Assembly (NCBI GenBank): GCA_026770585.1
Contig: MU646367.1
Coordinates: forward strand, 28,817-53,413
DNA length: 24,597 nt
Direction of reading: 5' to 3'
From: Baffinella frigidus
Taxonomy: Eukaryota; Cryptophyceae; Cryptomonadales; Baffinellaceae
Shown here piece by piece: positions 1 to 10,100 of the stretch. The stretch's first letter is position 1. Each line of letters starts with the position of its first letter. The notes under the pieces were generated by a model. It was given only the letters and a program-made list of their open reading frames with translations. It searched no databases and was not told where the DNA came from. Made by a program: the position numbers and the translations under genes.

Positions 1-84
1 CTAAACCCTAAACCCTAAACCCTAAACTCTAAACCCCAAACCCTTAACCCTTAACCCTTAACCCTAAACCCTAAACCCCGAACC

Positions 85-123
<39 letters not shown>

Positions 124-936
124 ACCCTTAACCTGAAACACTCAACCCTGAACCCTCAACCCCAAACCCTAAACCCTAAACCCTAAACCCTAAACCCTGA
201 ACCCCAAACCCTAAACCCTAAACCCTCAACACTCAACACCAAACCTCAAAAACTCAACCCTGAACCCTCAACCCTCAACCCTGCACCCTACACCCTACAC
301 CCTAAACCCTAAACCCCAAACTCTAAACCCTTAACCTAATAACCTAAACACCAAACCGTCAACCCTCGCCCCAAACCCTAAAAACCAAACCCCAAACCCC
401 AAACCCTAAGCCCTAAACCCTGAACGTTCAACCCTCAACCCTCAACCTCAAACCCTCACTTCCAAACTCCAAACCCTGAACCCTGAACCCTGAACCCCAA
501 ACCCTTAACCCTCAACCCTCAACCCTCAACCTGAAACGGTCAACCCTGAACCCTTCACCTCAAACCCTTAACCCTTAACCCTAAACTCTAAACCCTTAAC
601 CTGGAACCCTAAAACCTAAAACCTCAAGCCTCAACCCTCACCCCTGAACCCCCAACCCTAAACCCTGCAACCTACACCCTACACCCTAAACACTAAACAC
701 TAAACACTAAACCCTAAACCCTAAACCCTTCACCCCAAACCTCACAACCTAGACCCTCAACCCTCAACCCTAAACCCTTCACCCCAACCCCACCACCCTA
801 TCACCTCCACCCTGAATCCTGACCCCTAAACCCTACACCCTACACCCTGAACCCCACACCCTCAACCCTCAACCCTTCATGCTGCACCCTGCACCGCGCC
901 CCCCACACCCTGCACCCTCAATCTTAAACACGGGTG
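1..936. repeat. Degenerate telomere-type heptamer array, CCCTAAA on + strand
   Basis: Continuous imperfect 7-bp units, mostly CCCTAAA near the start, with runs of CCCTCAA (about 80-130), CCCTGAA and CCCTACA. Units slip in length (6-8 bp) and carry many point changes, unlike a functional telomere. No gene is visible inside. It is bounded on the right by an exon-like island. The CCCTAAA orientation is the same as the sense strand of the gene to its right. Confidence 0.95.
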
Positions 937-946
937 ATGGCGGGGC

Positions 947-1126
947 AGATGGGTGAGCCGCGACCGATCGCCGCACCCGATCGGGGTGCCGATGATCCAG
1001 TTCGAGGAGCCCTTCAACGAGGATGCTTCGCGCGCGTTCTTCAGGGGGGAGCACCCTGATTATGATTTCGACCCGGAGCTTGATCTCCTTTGGGCCGTCC
1101 TCGACTTCTGGTGCCGTTCCGCCCCC
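947..1126 (+). other. Exon-like island between telomere-type arrays (possible 5' exon of the beta-helix gene)
   Basis: About 180 bp of GC-rich unique sequence flanked on both sides by heptamer arrays. The frame through 992-1124 encodes an acidic, well-mixed peptide (PMIQFEEPFNEDASRAFF, then a stretch containing DYDFDPELDLLWAVLDFW) with GC-rich third positions. An acceptor-like CAG lies just before ATGGGTGAG at about 949, and possible donors occur at TTCTG/GTGCCG (about 1110). It may be an upstream exon of the beta-helix gene at 1535-3317, but I could not join it by phase. The minus-strand frame here looks much less protein-like. The family is not recognised. Confidence 0.4.
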
Positions 1127-1390
1127 AAATCTGAACCCTGCACCCTGAACCTTGAACCTTAAACCCTAAACCCCAAACTCACAACCCTAAACTCTAAATC
1201 CTACACCCTAACAACTAAACCCCATACCCTCAACCCTCAACCCTCAACCCTACACCCTCAACCCTCAACCTTCAAACCTCAATCCTCAACCCTGAACCCT
1301 AATTCCCAAACACTAAACCCCAAACCCTCAACCCTCAACCCTCAACCCTCAACACTGAGCCCTCAACCCTAAACTCTCAACCCTGCACCC
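1127..1390. repeat. Degenerate telomere-type array, CCCTAAA/CCCTCAA on + strand
   Basis: Imperfect heptamers (CCCTAAA, CCCTCAA, CCCTACA) separating the exon-like island at 947-1126 from the first clear beta-helix exon. If the island belongs to the same gene, this array is intronic. The unique sequence at 1391-1534 shows no convincing coding frame. Confidence 0.9.
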
Positions 1391-1534
1391 CAAGCGCCGA
1401 AAACGTCAAGAAAGTGTGGCGTACCGTAAAGAGACTGCGTGCCCCGCCATTTCGTGGACTCGACACTTTAGCAGGCTGCTGCCGCACCAAGTGGCATGCC
1501 GGGGCTTGTTTCTGGAAGCTGAACCGTGTTGGAC

Positions 1535-3317
1535 AGGGGTGGACCGTGGGAAGTAGAGCAGTGCGCGATTCTCGCAAAGGACGCTCATCCGGTCGCGACG
1601 GCCTTGAAAGCTAACGTCACTCTCTTCTCCTGCGACATCGGAGGTCTGCCCCCCCCCCCCCCCATCGATTGGGGTTTCATCGTATCCGCATGCTGGAAGA
1701 AACGGTAGCTCCACAGGAATCCTTCAAGGTCTTACTGCCAAGGTCTCCTCAAACATCCACGGATGCATGCTTCACTCAACTCGCGGAGCCCCTGTAGAGT
1801 GGTGCCTACCAGCTGCCAAAAGGGGCCCAGACGAAAGCTAAGCGGGGGACCACGCCCGACAGGGATGTCCTTCAGAGGAGAGCGATCATCGTCCGGGGTG
1901 CACGCGCTGGGCAAGTCTCGCGTGGCCCTGCGCGAGTGCGCCATCGCCAACGGCACGTCAGGCGGTTCCGGCATCTTCGCGGGCGACTACGCCAACGTGA
2001 CTCTCGAGAGATGCCGCCTCAAGTACTTCGACTTTGGCCTCAGCGTTGCGCAGTCCGCATCCATTCAGGCTGTTGGGTACCCCCCCCCCCCCATGCCCCA
2101 CATCCTCACTCTTGACGGTGGTGCCGGCGTTTCAGAGTCGTGCGAGATGTCGGAAATACATTGCAATTCATGATTGTTTTGAAGGAATCCAGGCACCTTT
2201 TCAATGACCTGGGTGGCGGGGGAGCGGAACTGGTTCAGGGTCCGCTCTCTCTAAAACCGAACCCACACCCTGCACCCTACACCCTACACCCTACACCCTA
2301 AACCCTGTACCCCACAACCTGAATCCTGAATCCTGACCTCCAAATCCCAAATCCCAAATCCCTAACCCTGACCCCCGAACCCTACACCCTACACCCTACA
2401 CCCTACATCCTACACCCTACACCCTACACCCTACACCCCTACTTTCTACAACCCACACCCTGAATCCTGAACCCTGACCTCCACATCCCAAATCCCAAAC
2501 CCCAAACCCTGATCCCTAAACCCTAGACCCTAGACCCTGGACCCTAGACCCTAAACCCTAAACCCTAAACCCTAAACCCCAAACCCTAAACCCCTAACCC
2601 TAAACCCTAAACCTCAAACCCTAAACCCTGAACCCTAATCCCTAAACCCTAATCCCTAAACCCTAAACCCTAAACTCTAAACCCTGAACCCTGAACCTTT
2701 AACCCTAAACCCTGAACCCTAAACCCTAAACCCTAAACCCTCAACCCGCAACCCGCAATCCTAAACCCTAAACCCTAAACCCCAAACCCCAAACCCTCAA
2801 CCCTCAACCCTAAACCCTGAACCCTGAACTCGAAACCCTGAACCCTGAACCCTCATCCTTGAACTCTAAACCCTCAACCCTCAACCCTCAACCCCCAACC
2901 CTGAACCCCCAACCCTGAATCCTGTACCCTAAACCCTGAACCCTGAACCCTGAACCCTGAAGCCTTAGAGGCACTGCAAGGTTCGTCAAGAGGAACGCCC
3001 AATACATGCCAGCTGATCCAGCGCTGCTGTGGGGTTCCGGCAGGTGCCAGTTGTTTGAATGCGTATGGGGCTCGTTCCACGTGGGCTTCCACAGCCCAGG
3101 ATCCTCGATGCGGCTCATCGACAACACCGTCTTCGGCCCCGGATGGTACGACGAGCGCCGCCCCGGGAGCCTCGAGTGGTCAGGAAACACCGTCGACGAT
3201 TCCGAGTTGAAGATGCGCGGGTGGCAGGAACTGTCAAAGGCGCGTTCTGCCAAGGGCCACAGAGACTGCGCGCTTGATTCCTTGCTCTCCCAACACGGGG
3301 GGAACCGGCGACGCTGA
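1535..3317 (+). CDS. Right-handed parallel beta-helix protein (exons recognisable, model incomplete)
   Basis: Three blocks read like rungs of a right-handed beta-helix, the fold of pectate-lyase-like and F-box-associated repeat proteins. Block A, 1535-1643: GGPWEVEQCAILAKD, then VTLFSCDIGG. Block B, about 1881-2076: SRVALRECAIANGTSG, GIFAGDYANVTLERC, FDFGLSVAQSASIQAVG. Block D, 2969-3317: RCQLFECVWGSFHVGF, SSMRLIDNTVF, LEWSGNTV, ending at TGA 3315-3317. A exits in phase 1 and B can start with two bases. B exits in phase 2 and D can start with one base. So A-B-D joins in frame with introns of about 237 and 892 bp, the second filled by a telomere-type array. A further rung (KYIAIHDCFEGIQAP, 2154-2198) lies between B and D but hits a stop and lacks a GT donor. 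The start codon is not located. Molecular role unknown; such helices usually bind sugars or proteins. It could also be a decaying gene. Confidence 0.5.
2258..2963. repeat. Telomere-type array inside the beta-helix gene, CCCTAAA on + strand
   Basis: About 700 bp of degenerate heptamers: a CCCTACA block around 2270-2440, then CCCTAGA, CCCTAAA and CCCTGAA blocks. It sits between recognisable beta-helix exons and ends directly at the acceptor-like CCTTAG before the last exon. The orientation gives the pyrimidine-rich CCCTAAA strand in the sense direction of the gene. Confidence 0.93.
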
Positions 3318-3340
3318 GGCCTCGCTGCCTCATCATTTGT

Positions 3341-3460
3341 GTGAATGCGCATGTGCGTGTCATGGTTTATGTAAACACACACGTGCGTGGGATGATTGGG
3401 AGATGTGAATGCACACGTGCTTGTGAGCATGATTTATGTAAATACAAAAGTAGGTGTCTC
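3341..3460. repeat. Imperfect ~64-bp tandem duplication
   Basis: Two adjacent copies starting GTGAATGCGCATGTGC (3341) and GTGAATGCACACGTGC (3405), each followed about 20 bases later by TTTATGTAAA. Alternating purine-pyrimidine CACGTGC runs recur in both copies. No coding role seen. Confidence 0.6.
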
Positions 3461-3700
3461 TGACGCGTGCGCTCGCGCCTCACGCTGCCAACGGACTGAG
3501 CGGACTCAGCCTGTCGCTGGCGGCAGACAGGGAGGCCTCGCGCAGACGAGCGGTGCGTGCCTACTAGGAGGGCTGCACGCTGGCCATGCTGTTGTCGGTC
3601 CCATGCCACTGACTCGCATCGATTCCGAACCCCCCCTGCCAACCCAGCAACAGTCATCAGCGACACGCCATGGGATGATACAGCTATTCTGTTCGGACTT

Positions 3701-3782
3701 GAAAGTTTTCGATTTACCGAATTGCTGGAAAGTTCTTGATTTGCCGAATCGACTGAAAAATCCCTTCGATCCGCAAAATTCG
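3701..3782. repeat. Three tandem copies of a 27-bp unit
   Basis: Copies begin at 3701, 3728 and 3755 with GAAAGTT, GAAAGTT and GAAAAAT and share the pattern TTCGATTTACCGAAT with mutations. The run is locally AT-rich compared with its surroundings. Confidence 0.6.
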
Positions 3783-4074
3783 AAACGGTGTGTGCTTACA
3801 AATCGTCAAGTCCAAAGCAGCCACGTTCTACCGGAATTGCTCTACACGTGCCTTGCAGAAGGGGCAAACAGGTGTGCACCTTTGAAATTGCCGGTGAACT
3901 TTGCAAAGGCTGGCGCGGCCGCAGTAGGGGGAGGGGGGGGACTTCCGCGGGAGAGTCAGTCGCGGCAACTAACCCCTGGCCACCACATACAGTAAAACGC
4001 GGGACGCCCTCCACACCCCAACGAAAAGGGGTGCGCGAGGCGGAGGGGGGCAGGAGGGCAAAGACAGAACCTCG

Positions 4075-4213
4075 AGCCCTGCCTCTCTCGTGTGCACCGA
4101 CTATTCTCAATTTGATGTTCTGGGTTTGCGGTACACATCCGTCAACGTTGGAGCGGACAAGACCCCGGGTCATCAAATTGGTGAGCACAAATAAAGTGAG
4201 ACAGAGACAGGAC
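4075..4213 (-). mobile_element. Introner-like element, copy A (starts at an ATRIP-gene 5' splice site)
   Basis: Read on the minus strand, this ~139-bp segment starts exactly at the GT that follows exon 4 of the ATRIP-like gene. It aligns over nearly its whole length with the segment at 15619-15761, which likewise starts at a 5' splice site, in the ligase gene. Shared blocks, in order: CTCTGTCTCAC, GCTCACCAATT, CCGCTC, GTTGACG, ACCCAG, CAAATTGAG, TAGTCGGT, GAGGCAG. Unrelated genes sharing an intron sequence placed at the donor is the signature of introners, mobile elements that create introns. Only two copies are seen here, so the family call is inference. Confidence 0.65.
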
Positions 4214-6600
4214 CTGGGCGAGAATGGCCTCGCGGAGAGAGGTGGCGAGACGCCTCTCCTCCCGGAGGAGAGGATGCACTTCCCCGCGGCCCAGCTGCCA
4301 CAGCGCCCCCAGCACCTCCGCCCACCTCCGCCCGAGATCCACCCCTGAGTGCGAGCCGCCCGGGGTCAGCCAACGCGTCATCTTCAATCCCTCACTCTCC
4401 CGCCCCGCCCTTGATTAATACGGCGACTGCCTACCCCTGGGTGCATGCATGTCACCGCCTGCGCACCTATCTACGGCGTTCACGCACGGAATGCGCACGG
4501 AATGCGCCCTCAACACGCGCTTTCCGCAGTGGTGTTACGTACAGAGTACACGGAGCTGCCCCCGACCCCGCACGCCGCAATCCAGCGCCCGAAAAAATGG
4601 CGCGCGGGAGAAAGGGGCGAACCTCCGTAGGCATTGATGAGACACAGGAGCGAGAGCGACTCGCGGATAAGCTGCACGTCTTTCGCGGCAGCCAGCCCGC
4701 CCCCCACGTCCGCCCCCGCGCACTGATGCACGCGGCGCGTCTCATCGGCCAGCAGCGCCGCCAGCTGCTCGTGCACGCCGACGCGCCAGTGTCGCTCCTG
4801 CTCCTCCTGCCACGCGATGCACTTCGTGAGCCATATGGCAACTTAGCGGCAGCAGGCGAGCGAGGTGGTGTGCAACCGGGCAAGGTGGTGGTACCTCGGA
4901 CACCGGCGCGAGGTGGCTGTTGAGGAACTCGATTCCGTCGCGGTCGCGAGAGACCACGAGCGAGAGGATCCGGAGCGCAGCCTCCGCGAGGGGGCGGCGC
5001 TGCGTCTCCTCGAGGCAGAGGAGCACGGCGTGCAGCGGCGACTTGCCCTCCTCGCATGCAGCGCATGCGTCGAGCGAAGATCGGTGGGCGAGGAGGAGCG
5101 CGAGAACGTCGAGCGCGACGGCGCGGCTCTCGTCAGGTGCGCCTGGCGAGAGCTGCCATGTCAGCAGCCCCGAGGAGATGAGCGGGAGGAAGAACCCCGC
5201 CTGCTCGGGCGAGGCGGCAGAGAGAAGCAGCCGAAGCACGCGGAGCAGCGCGGGTGGCAGCGGACCACCACCGCCCCTGCTGTCGCGCGGGTGCGAGAGC
5301 GCGAGCCGGACCAGGAATTCGAGCAGGGGCCCTTCCGCGTCTAACGCAGCCCCCCCCCCGCGCCCGAGCCCCCCCCCGGCGCCGTCGCCGTGCAGCCCGT
5401 CGGGCCGCGCCGAGCTGCCAGTCCCGCTCACGACGTCAGCGTCTGCCATGGCGGCATCGAGCTCGGGCGCGTGCCCGGCGGCGCCCAGCACAAGCGCGCG
5501 GCACGCAGCGCTCTTGGCCAGGAGCGCCTGCAGGCTCTCGAGCCCCGCCCGCACGTCGCGTGTCCCGCCGGTGCGCAACGCCGCGTCCAGTTGCGCCAGC
5601 AGCTCCTCTTCCGCCACGTGTCCGTTGACGAACCCTGCCACGGCAGAGTACACCCGGGGCGTCGCGGCGCCCCCTCCTCCCGCGAGATCGCTCCCGCCGC
5701 GCGCCACCAGCCCGAGGATGCTCTCCTCCTGGTCATCTGGCAGCAGCGTCTTGATAAGCCGCAGCCGCTTGGCGCTTCCCTTGTCCCAGACGTTCTTGGC
5801 GTCGCGTCGCGGGGCGGGGTCTTCTGCTGGTCTTGCTGGGGGACGCTCTGCTGGCGCGTGCGCGACTTGCGTCGTCGCGTCGCTCACCTCTCGCCGCACC
5901 ACTTTCGGGCTGCGTGCATCGGCGCGGGCTGCTGCGCGTGGGGCTGACTCAGCTGCTGCTGCTGCTGCTGCTGCCATCGAAGCCGCCGAAGCCGCCGACG
6001 CTGCCTGCAGACCGATGGTCTCGGCCAGCTCCTGTCTCAGTTCGTGGTTGGCAGCCTCCACATCCTCCAGCCGTCGCTGTGCTTTTTGAGTCTCTGCTTC
6101 CAGCGTTGTGCTGCGCTTTCTTGCTTCAGACAATTCGTTGTCCTTGAAGTTGAGACTGCTCTTCATCTGAGCGACCTGCTTCTGCGCCTCGCTCGAGGCG
6201 CCAGCGTGCATCTTGCCCCCCATGCCGGGTTTCATCTGCTGAGCAAGCGCCATCTTCTCGGCCTCGATGCGTGTCACCTCCCGTTTCTTTGTTTCGACCT
6301 GCGACCGGAGGACCGACACCTCGCCACTCTTCCCCTGGAGCAGGTTGTTGAGCTCCCGGATCTGCCTGCCACAAAGCCAGCACGTCGCGGCCGTCAGTTG
6401 CACTGGCTCAAGCTGGACGGCGACGAAAAACATATGCAACAGGGGGAATGATCGCGGGGAGATATCAACCTCAAGAGGTCATCCTTATCTCCTCCACCGC
6501 CGCCTCCCCCACCGCCACCGCCACCGCCACCCCCATTCCCGTTCTGGCCTTGGTGGTGGTTTCCCTGGCCATGCCCCCCGTTCGATTGCTGCCAATTCAT
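4214..6600 (-). CDS. ATRIP: ATRIP-like protein (ATR-interacting checkpoint factor), 4 exons found
   Basis: Exons on the minus strand: 6600-6470, 6365-4895, 4821-4623, 4344-4214. Introns are 104, 73 and 278 bp and all phases agree (2, 0, 1), giving 644 codons before the last donor. ATG at 6600 opens MNWQQSNGG, then a poly-Gly run (about 23-37) and DKDDLL. Residues 45-150 are a coiled coil with the pattern GEVSVLRSQ ... LNFKDNELSEAR, which matches the ATRIP coiled-coil signature as I recall it (human GEVKILRDS ... LQFKDAEMNEL). The C-terminal part (WQEEQERHWRVG, VQLIRESLSLLCLINAYG, WAEVLGALWQL) follows the order of the helical vertebrate ATRIP C-terminus. ATRIP loads the ATR kinase onto RPA-coated single-stranded DNA. 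Alanine-rich and Gly/Pro-rich linkers lie between the two parts. The last few residues lie past an introner-containing intron and are unresolved. An alternative is another coiled-coil plus HEAT-like protein. Confidence 0.78.
5948..5980. repeat. CTG/CAG triplet run coding for Ala in the ATRIP-like gene
   Basis: Eight CTG units on the + strand (GCTGCTGCTGCTGC...) read as GCA codons on the minus strand, giving the Ala-rich segment SMAAAAAAAAES in the linker after the coiled coil. The number of triplets is likely variable between strains. Confidence 0.8.
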
Positions 6601-7118
6601 TGCAGCACAGGAGCCCTCCTAGATCACGCCGCGTCTGGGTCCCAACGCGCTGAGCGTTGGGCGTTTGGAGAGCCGTGCACTGTCCCTTCTTCGCTGAACC
6701 ACGTCTCAGCCTTTTTGGGCCGTGCAGCTGCACTCTTTTTCGCGATGAAAGACTGGCGGGTCTTGGATCAGACACGCGCAGCTCTGCACCAGTGCAGACC
6801 ACGCGAAGCCGTAGGGCTGCGCCCGCAGCCCCAGCGCTTCGTGCGAACGAACGGGACAGAGATCCTGGCCGAGGTTCCAAAAACAAAGAACCAACGGGCC
6901 CGCCTCATGACCAAAAACAAAACCCACGGGCCCGCCTCAGAAAACAGCGGTGGTTTCGTTTTTCTCTCGTTGAGGCGCGTCACCAAGCTGCGCGCGGCGG
7001 AAAGCTTGCAGCTCCCACTGGAACCGCCTCGACGGATTTGGGCGTGCGAAGCGCGCTGGCGCCGGTTCTGCGCGGAGGAGAAGGTCCAATTGATCGTTGA
7101 TCTCAGCGGACTTCAGCA
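6601..7118. promoter_or_regulatory. Divergent intergenic region between ATRIP-like (-) and BAR (+) genes
   Basis: These 518 bp separate two start codons facing away from each other, so promoters for both genes should lie here. No TATA box is clear. A 34-bp direct repeat is present: CCAAAAACAAAGAACC...CGGGCCCGCCTCA at 6877 and CCAAAAACAAAACCC...CGGGCCCGCCTCA at 6911. Each copy pairs an A-rich motif with the palindrome CGGGCCCG, which is a candidate binding site. No coding frame is supported. Confidence 0.4.
6877..6940. repeat. 34-bp tandem repeat in divergent promoter region
   Basis: Two adjacent imperfect copies (6877-6910 and 6911-6940), each with CCAAAAACAAA and CGGGCCCGCCTCA. The copies differ by a few bases. 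Confidence 0.75.
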
Positions 7119-10100
7119 ATGTCGGGTCGGAAAGAGGATGCCCCCCACCAGAAGGCAGCGACAACCAGCTCGATCTGGGCCACCACCAAGCTGTTCGAGC
7201 GTTCGCTGAGGCAGGGATCGTCGTGGGTCGGGCAGAAGGTCCTCTCGTCCTCCAGCCCGCAGCTCCTCGTTGGCTAGTGTCTTTTCAAACTCGCCCCCGC
7301 GACATTGAACGTTGGGATGCGCCGTTTAGTCTGTCCGTGGCGAGGATGCGGCCCCGTCTGAAGGGCCGTTCACTCAATGCGTTTTTTTCACGTGTAGGTG
7401 GGTCTGACAACGCGCGTGGAAGACGATGCGAACGTTGACGTCAAGGTGCATGAGTTCGAGCAGCTCAAGTCCACACAAAAGCAGATCGCCCGCCTGCTCC
7501 ACAAGTACGCACCCCCCCAGCCCGACTCCGTTTTTCGAACCAGCCACCCCGGGACCCAGTGTCTTGTAGCCACGAACGTCAAGGGCGGTGGGCGTCCTCC
7601 TGCAGCTGACACACGAAACGGCGCTGTCGCAGGTACGTGGAGGAGCAGCGGGCAGTCAAGGACACGGAGCGGGCGCTGGGGATGATGCTGTCAGAGATCG
7701 GGGCGCGCGAGACGCGGCCAAACATGTCGCGCTGTCTCACCGACGCGGGCCGCATCCTCTCCCAGGTCAAACCCTCAACCCTCAACCGCACACCCTCAAC
7801 CGTAGACCACAGACCCTACAACCCAAATCCTAAAACCTAAACCCTGAACCCTAAAACATAAACTGCAAACCCTACACACTACGCCCTACACCCTGCACCC
7901 CAAACCCCAAACCCCAAACCCCAAACCTCAAACCCTGAACCCTAGACCCTAAACCCTAAACCTGAAACCTGAAACCTGAAACCTGAAACCTGAAACCATA
8001 AACCCTAAACCTGAATTCCTAAACCCTAAACCTGAAACCCTCAACCATAAACCCTGAACCTGAATTCCTAACCCCTATCACCTAACCCCGGACCATTAAA
8101 TCCTGAACCCTAAACCCTATACCCTCAAACCTAGACCCGAAACCCGAAACCCTAAACCCTAAATCTTAAACCCTACACCCGAAACCTTAAACCCTAGACC
8201 CTCAAAACCTCAACTTCTAGACAATCAAACGTGGACCCAAAACCCTGCACTCAAGAAGCGTATCTGACCCACAACGCAGAACGCTAAACCCTGAATTGTA
8301 AACCCTTCTCAGCTTAATTCTGAACTCTTAACCCTTATCCCTGCACCCTACACCCTACACTCTACACCCTACACCCTTCACCCTACACTCCGCACCTTTC
8401 ACCCTACAATCCACACCCTACACCCTGCACCCTACACCCTGCACCCAACACCCTACACCCTACACCCCTACACCCCTACACCCTACACCCTACACCCTAC
8501 ACCCTACATTCAACACCCTACACCCTACACCCTACAACGTGCACCCTACACCCTTTACCCTACACCCTACACCCTACACTCAACACCCTACATCCTAGAC
8601 CCTTCACCCTGCACCCTTCACGCTACACCCGAGATCCTACACCCTTTACCCTACACCCTACGCTGTACACCCTACACTCTAAACCCTTAACCCTAAACCC
8701 TACACCCTAAACCCTACGCCCTAAACCTCTAAACCCTACACCCTAAAACCTAAACCCAACACCCCCAAACCCAAACCACTAACCTGAAACCTGAAACCCC
8801 AAACCTTAAATCCCGACCCGTAGAACCTAGACCCCAGACACTAGACGTCCAATTCTCAAATCTGAACCTGCAACCCTCCCAAACCATAAATCCGAAACCC
8901 TACACCGAAGCACTAAACCTGGTGGCTCCACGTGCCCGAAGGGTGGAGCAACAGCGCACATCTTCCCTGCCGTCCCTCTCTTCATTTGATCAATCGATGC
9001 CCTCACCCGCATTGGGTTGTGACGGTACATACCGTGTTCCGCAGACGACGGTGCGGCGCGAGGGGGCGCTAGAGGCCTCGGAGGACTTCCTGAAGCAGGT
9101 GGAGCTCTTCCTCGACACGGCGGTGCGCGACGTGAAAGACTCTCTGGTGCGCTACGACTCAACGCGGCGAGCGTCGAGCGCGGCCATCGAGACCCTTGCT
9201 GCCAGCCGCTCCGCACAGCAGGTCTGCCCCCCCGCCCCTTCCAGGTGTGTGTTCCTGGGATGTGCGCACCGTCGCGCCTCGCAGGGTAAGAGGTCGGGGT
9301 CCTAGTTTCCCGTAGAGTGAGGCTCGCGTGGCAGCAGAGGCTCGCTCGGACCCACCTCCGCGCCCAGGCATTGCGGTGGCATGTGCGTAAATTGATCACA
9401 TCTCATGCACGCTTTCCACTTGATCACATCTCATGCACGCTTTCCGTGTGGGTTCCACGACGTGGCATGCACGGTTTCTTGGTTGATGCTCGAGGGCGTG
9501 GCAGGACCCGGAGATGTGTGGGTAGTTGGTTGACGGGATAGGGCGGGGCAAAGCAGGGCCCACGTTTTTCAAGCGTGCACAGGTTGTTGCTGACGCAAAA
9601 GGGGGCGGGAGAGCAAGGCCCGGATCACCACAGGTGTGTGCGGCATATCCGTGGGTGTGGTTGACGCAAGAGGGCGGGCGAGCAGGACCCGGAGCGGCGG
9701 CAGATGCTGCAGGGAGAGGTTGACGCGACCGGCGACAAGTACCGTCTCGCGTCGTGGCAGCTCTCGCAGAAGACCCTCATCCTTACCCTCCACCGCAACC
9801 AGGTCCCCCTCCCACCCTGTACCGTAACCAAGTGACGCACCCTCTTCTTCTCGCCGCGCCCCCCTCGCCCTCTGTATGTGTGGCGCGGGCGTCTCGCGAG
9901 ACCTGCAGTGCGCGGCATGACCGTGCAACACAGGCTAGGATCCCGTTAGGTGCAGCGCATGAGGGCTCTCGGCCTCCTGGCGATCCGACTGGGCCATCCC
10001 TCCAGAGACTGGCCAGCACGCCTCGGGAACTCCTGAAAGTGTTGGGTTTGACACGCGGGGCTGGGGGCGTGAGCAGGCGCTGTGCGACCGGACTTCGAAG

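Larger units (their letters stand above)
3318..4074. other. Gene-poor stretch with short tandem duplications between convergent genes
   Basis: No convincing coding frame. Two imperfect tandem repeats are visible. A unit of about 64 bp starts GTGAATGC at 3341 and again at 3405 and includes GGTTTATGTAAA/GATTTATGTAAA. A 27-bp unit starting GAAAGTT or GAAAAAT occurs three times at 3701, 3728 and 3755, each containing a version of TTCGATTTACCGAATT. The stretch should hold the 3' ends of the beta-helix gene (+) and the ATRIP-like gene (-), including any short last exon of the latter. Confidence 0.5.

Noticed and set aside
1-936. Possible chromosome end (true telomere) at the window start
   Set aside because: The repeats are heavily degenerate, contain many variants and recur throughout the window inside genes; the window end shows the same orientation, so this is interstitial repeat.
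2136-2205. Extra beta-helix exon (KYIAIHDCFEGIQAP)
   Set aside because: Not included in the CDS model because of an in-frame stop before any GT; kept as a finding because a GC donor could rescue it.
3800-4074. Short terminal exon of the ATRIP-like gene, for example after CTTCTGCAAG near 3855
   Set aside because: Several acceptors give only 5-12 residues before a stop and none can be preferred without transcripts.
4920-6089. 389-aa + strand Ser/Arg-rich ORF
   Set aside because: Antisense shadow of the ATRIP-like main exon in GC-rich DNA; low-complexity composition and no motifs.
9950-10036. Extra BAR exon encoding VQRMRALGLLAIRLG
   Set aside because: Acceptor TTAG and phase fit, and the peptide looks amphipathic, but no GT donor occurs before the in-frame TGA; the exon 10077-10114 fits phase on both sides instead.
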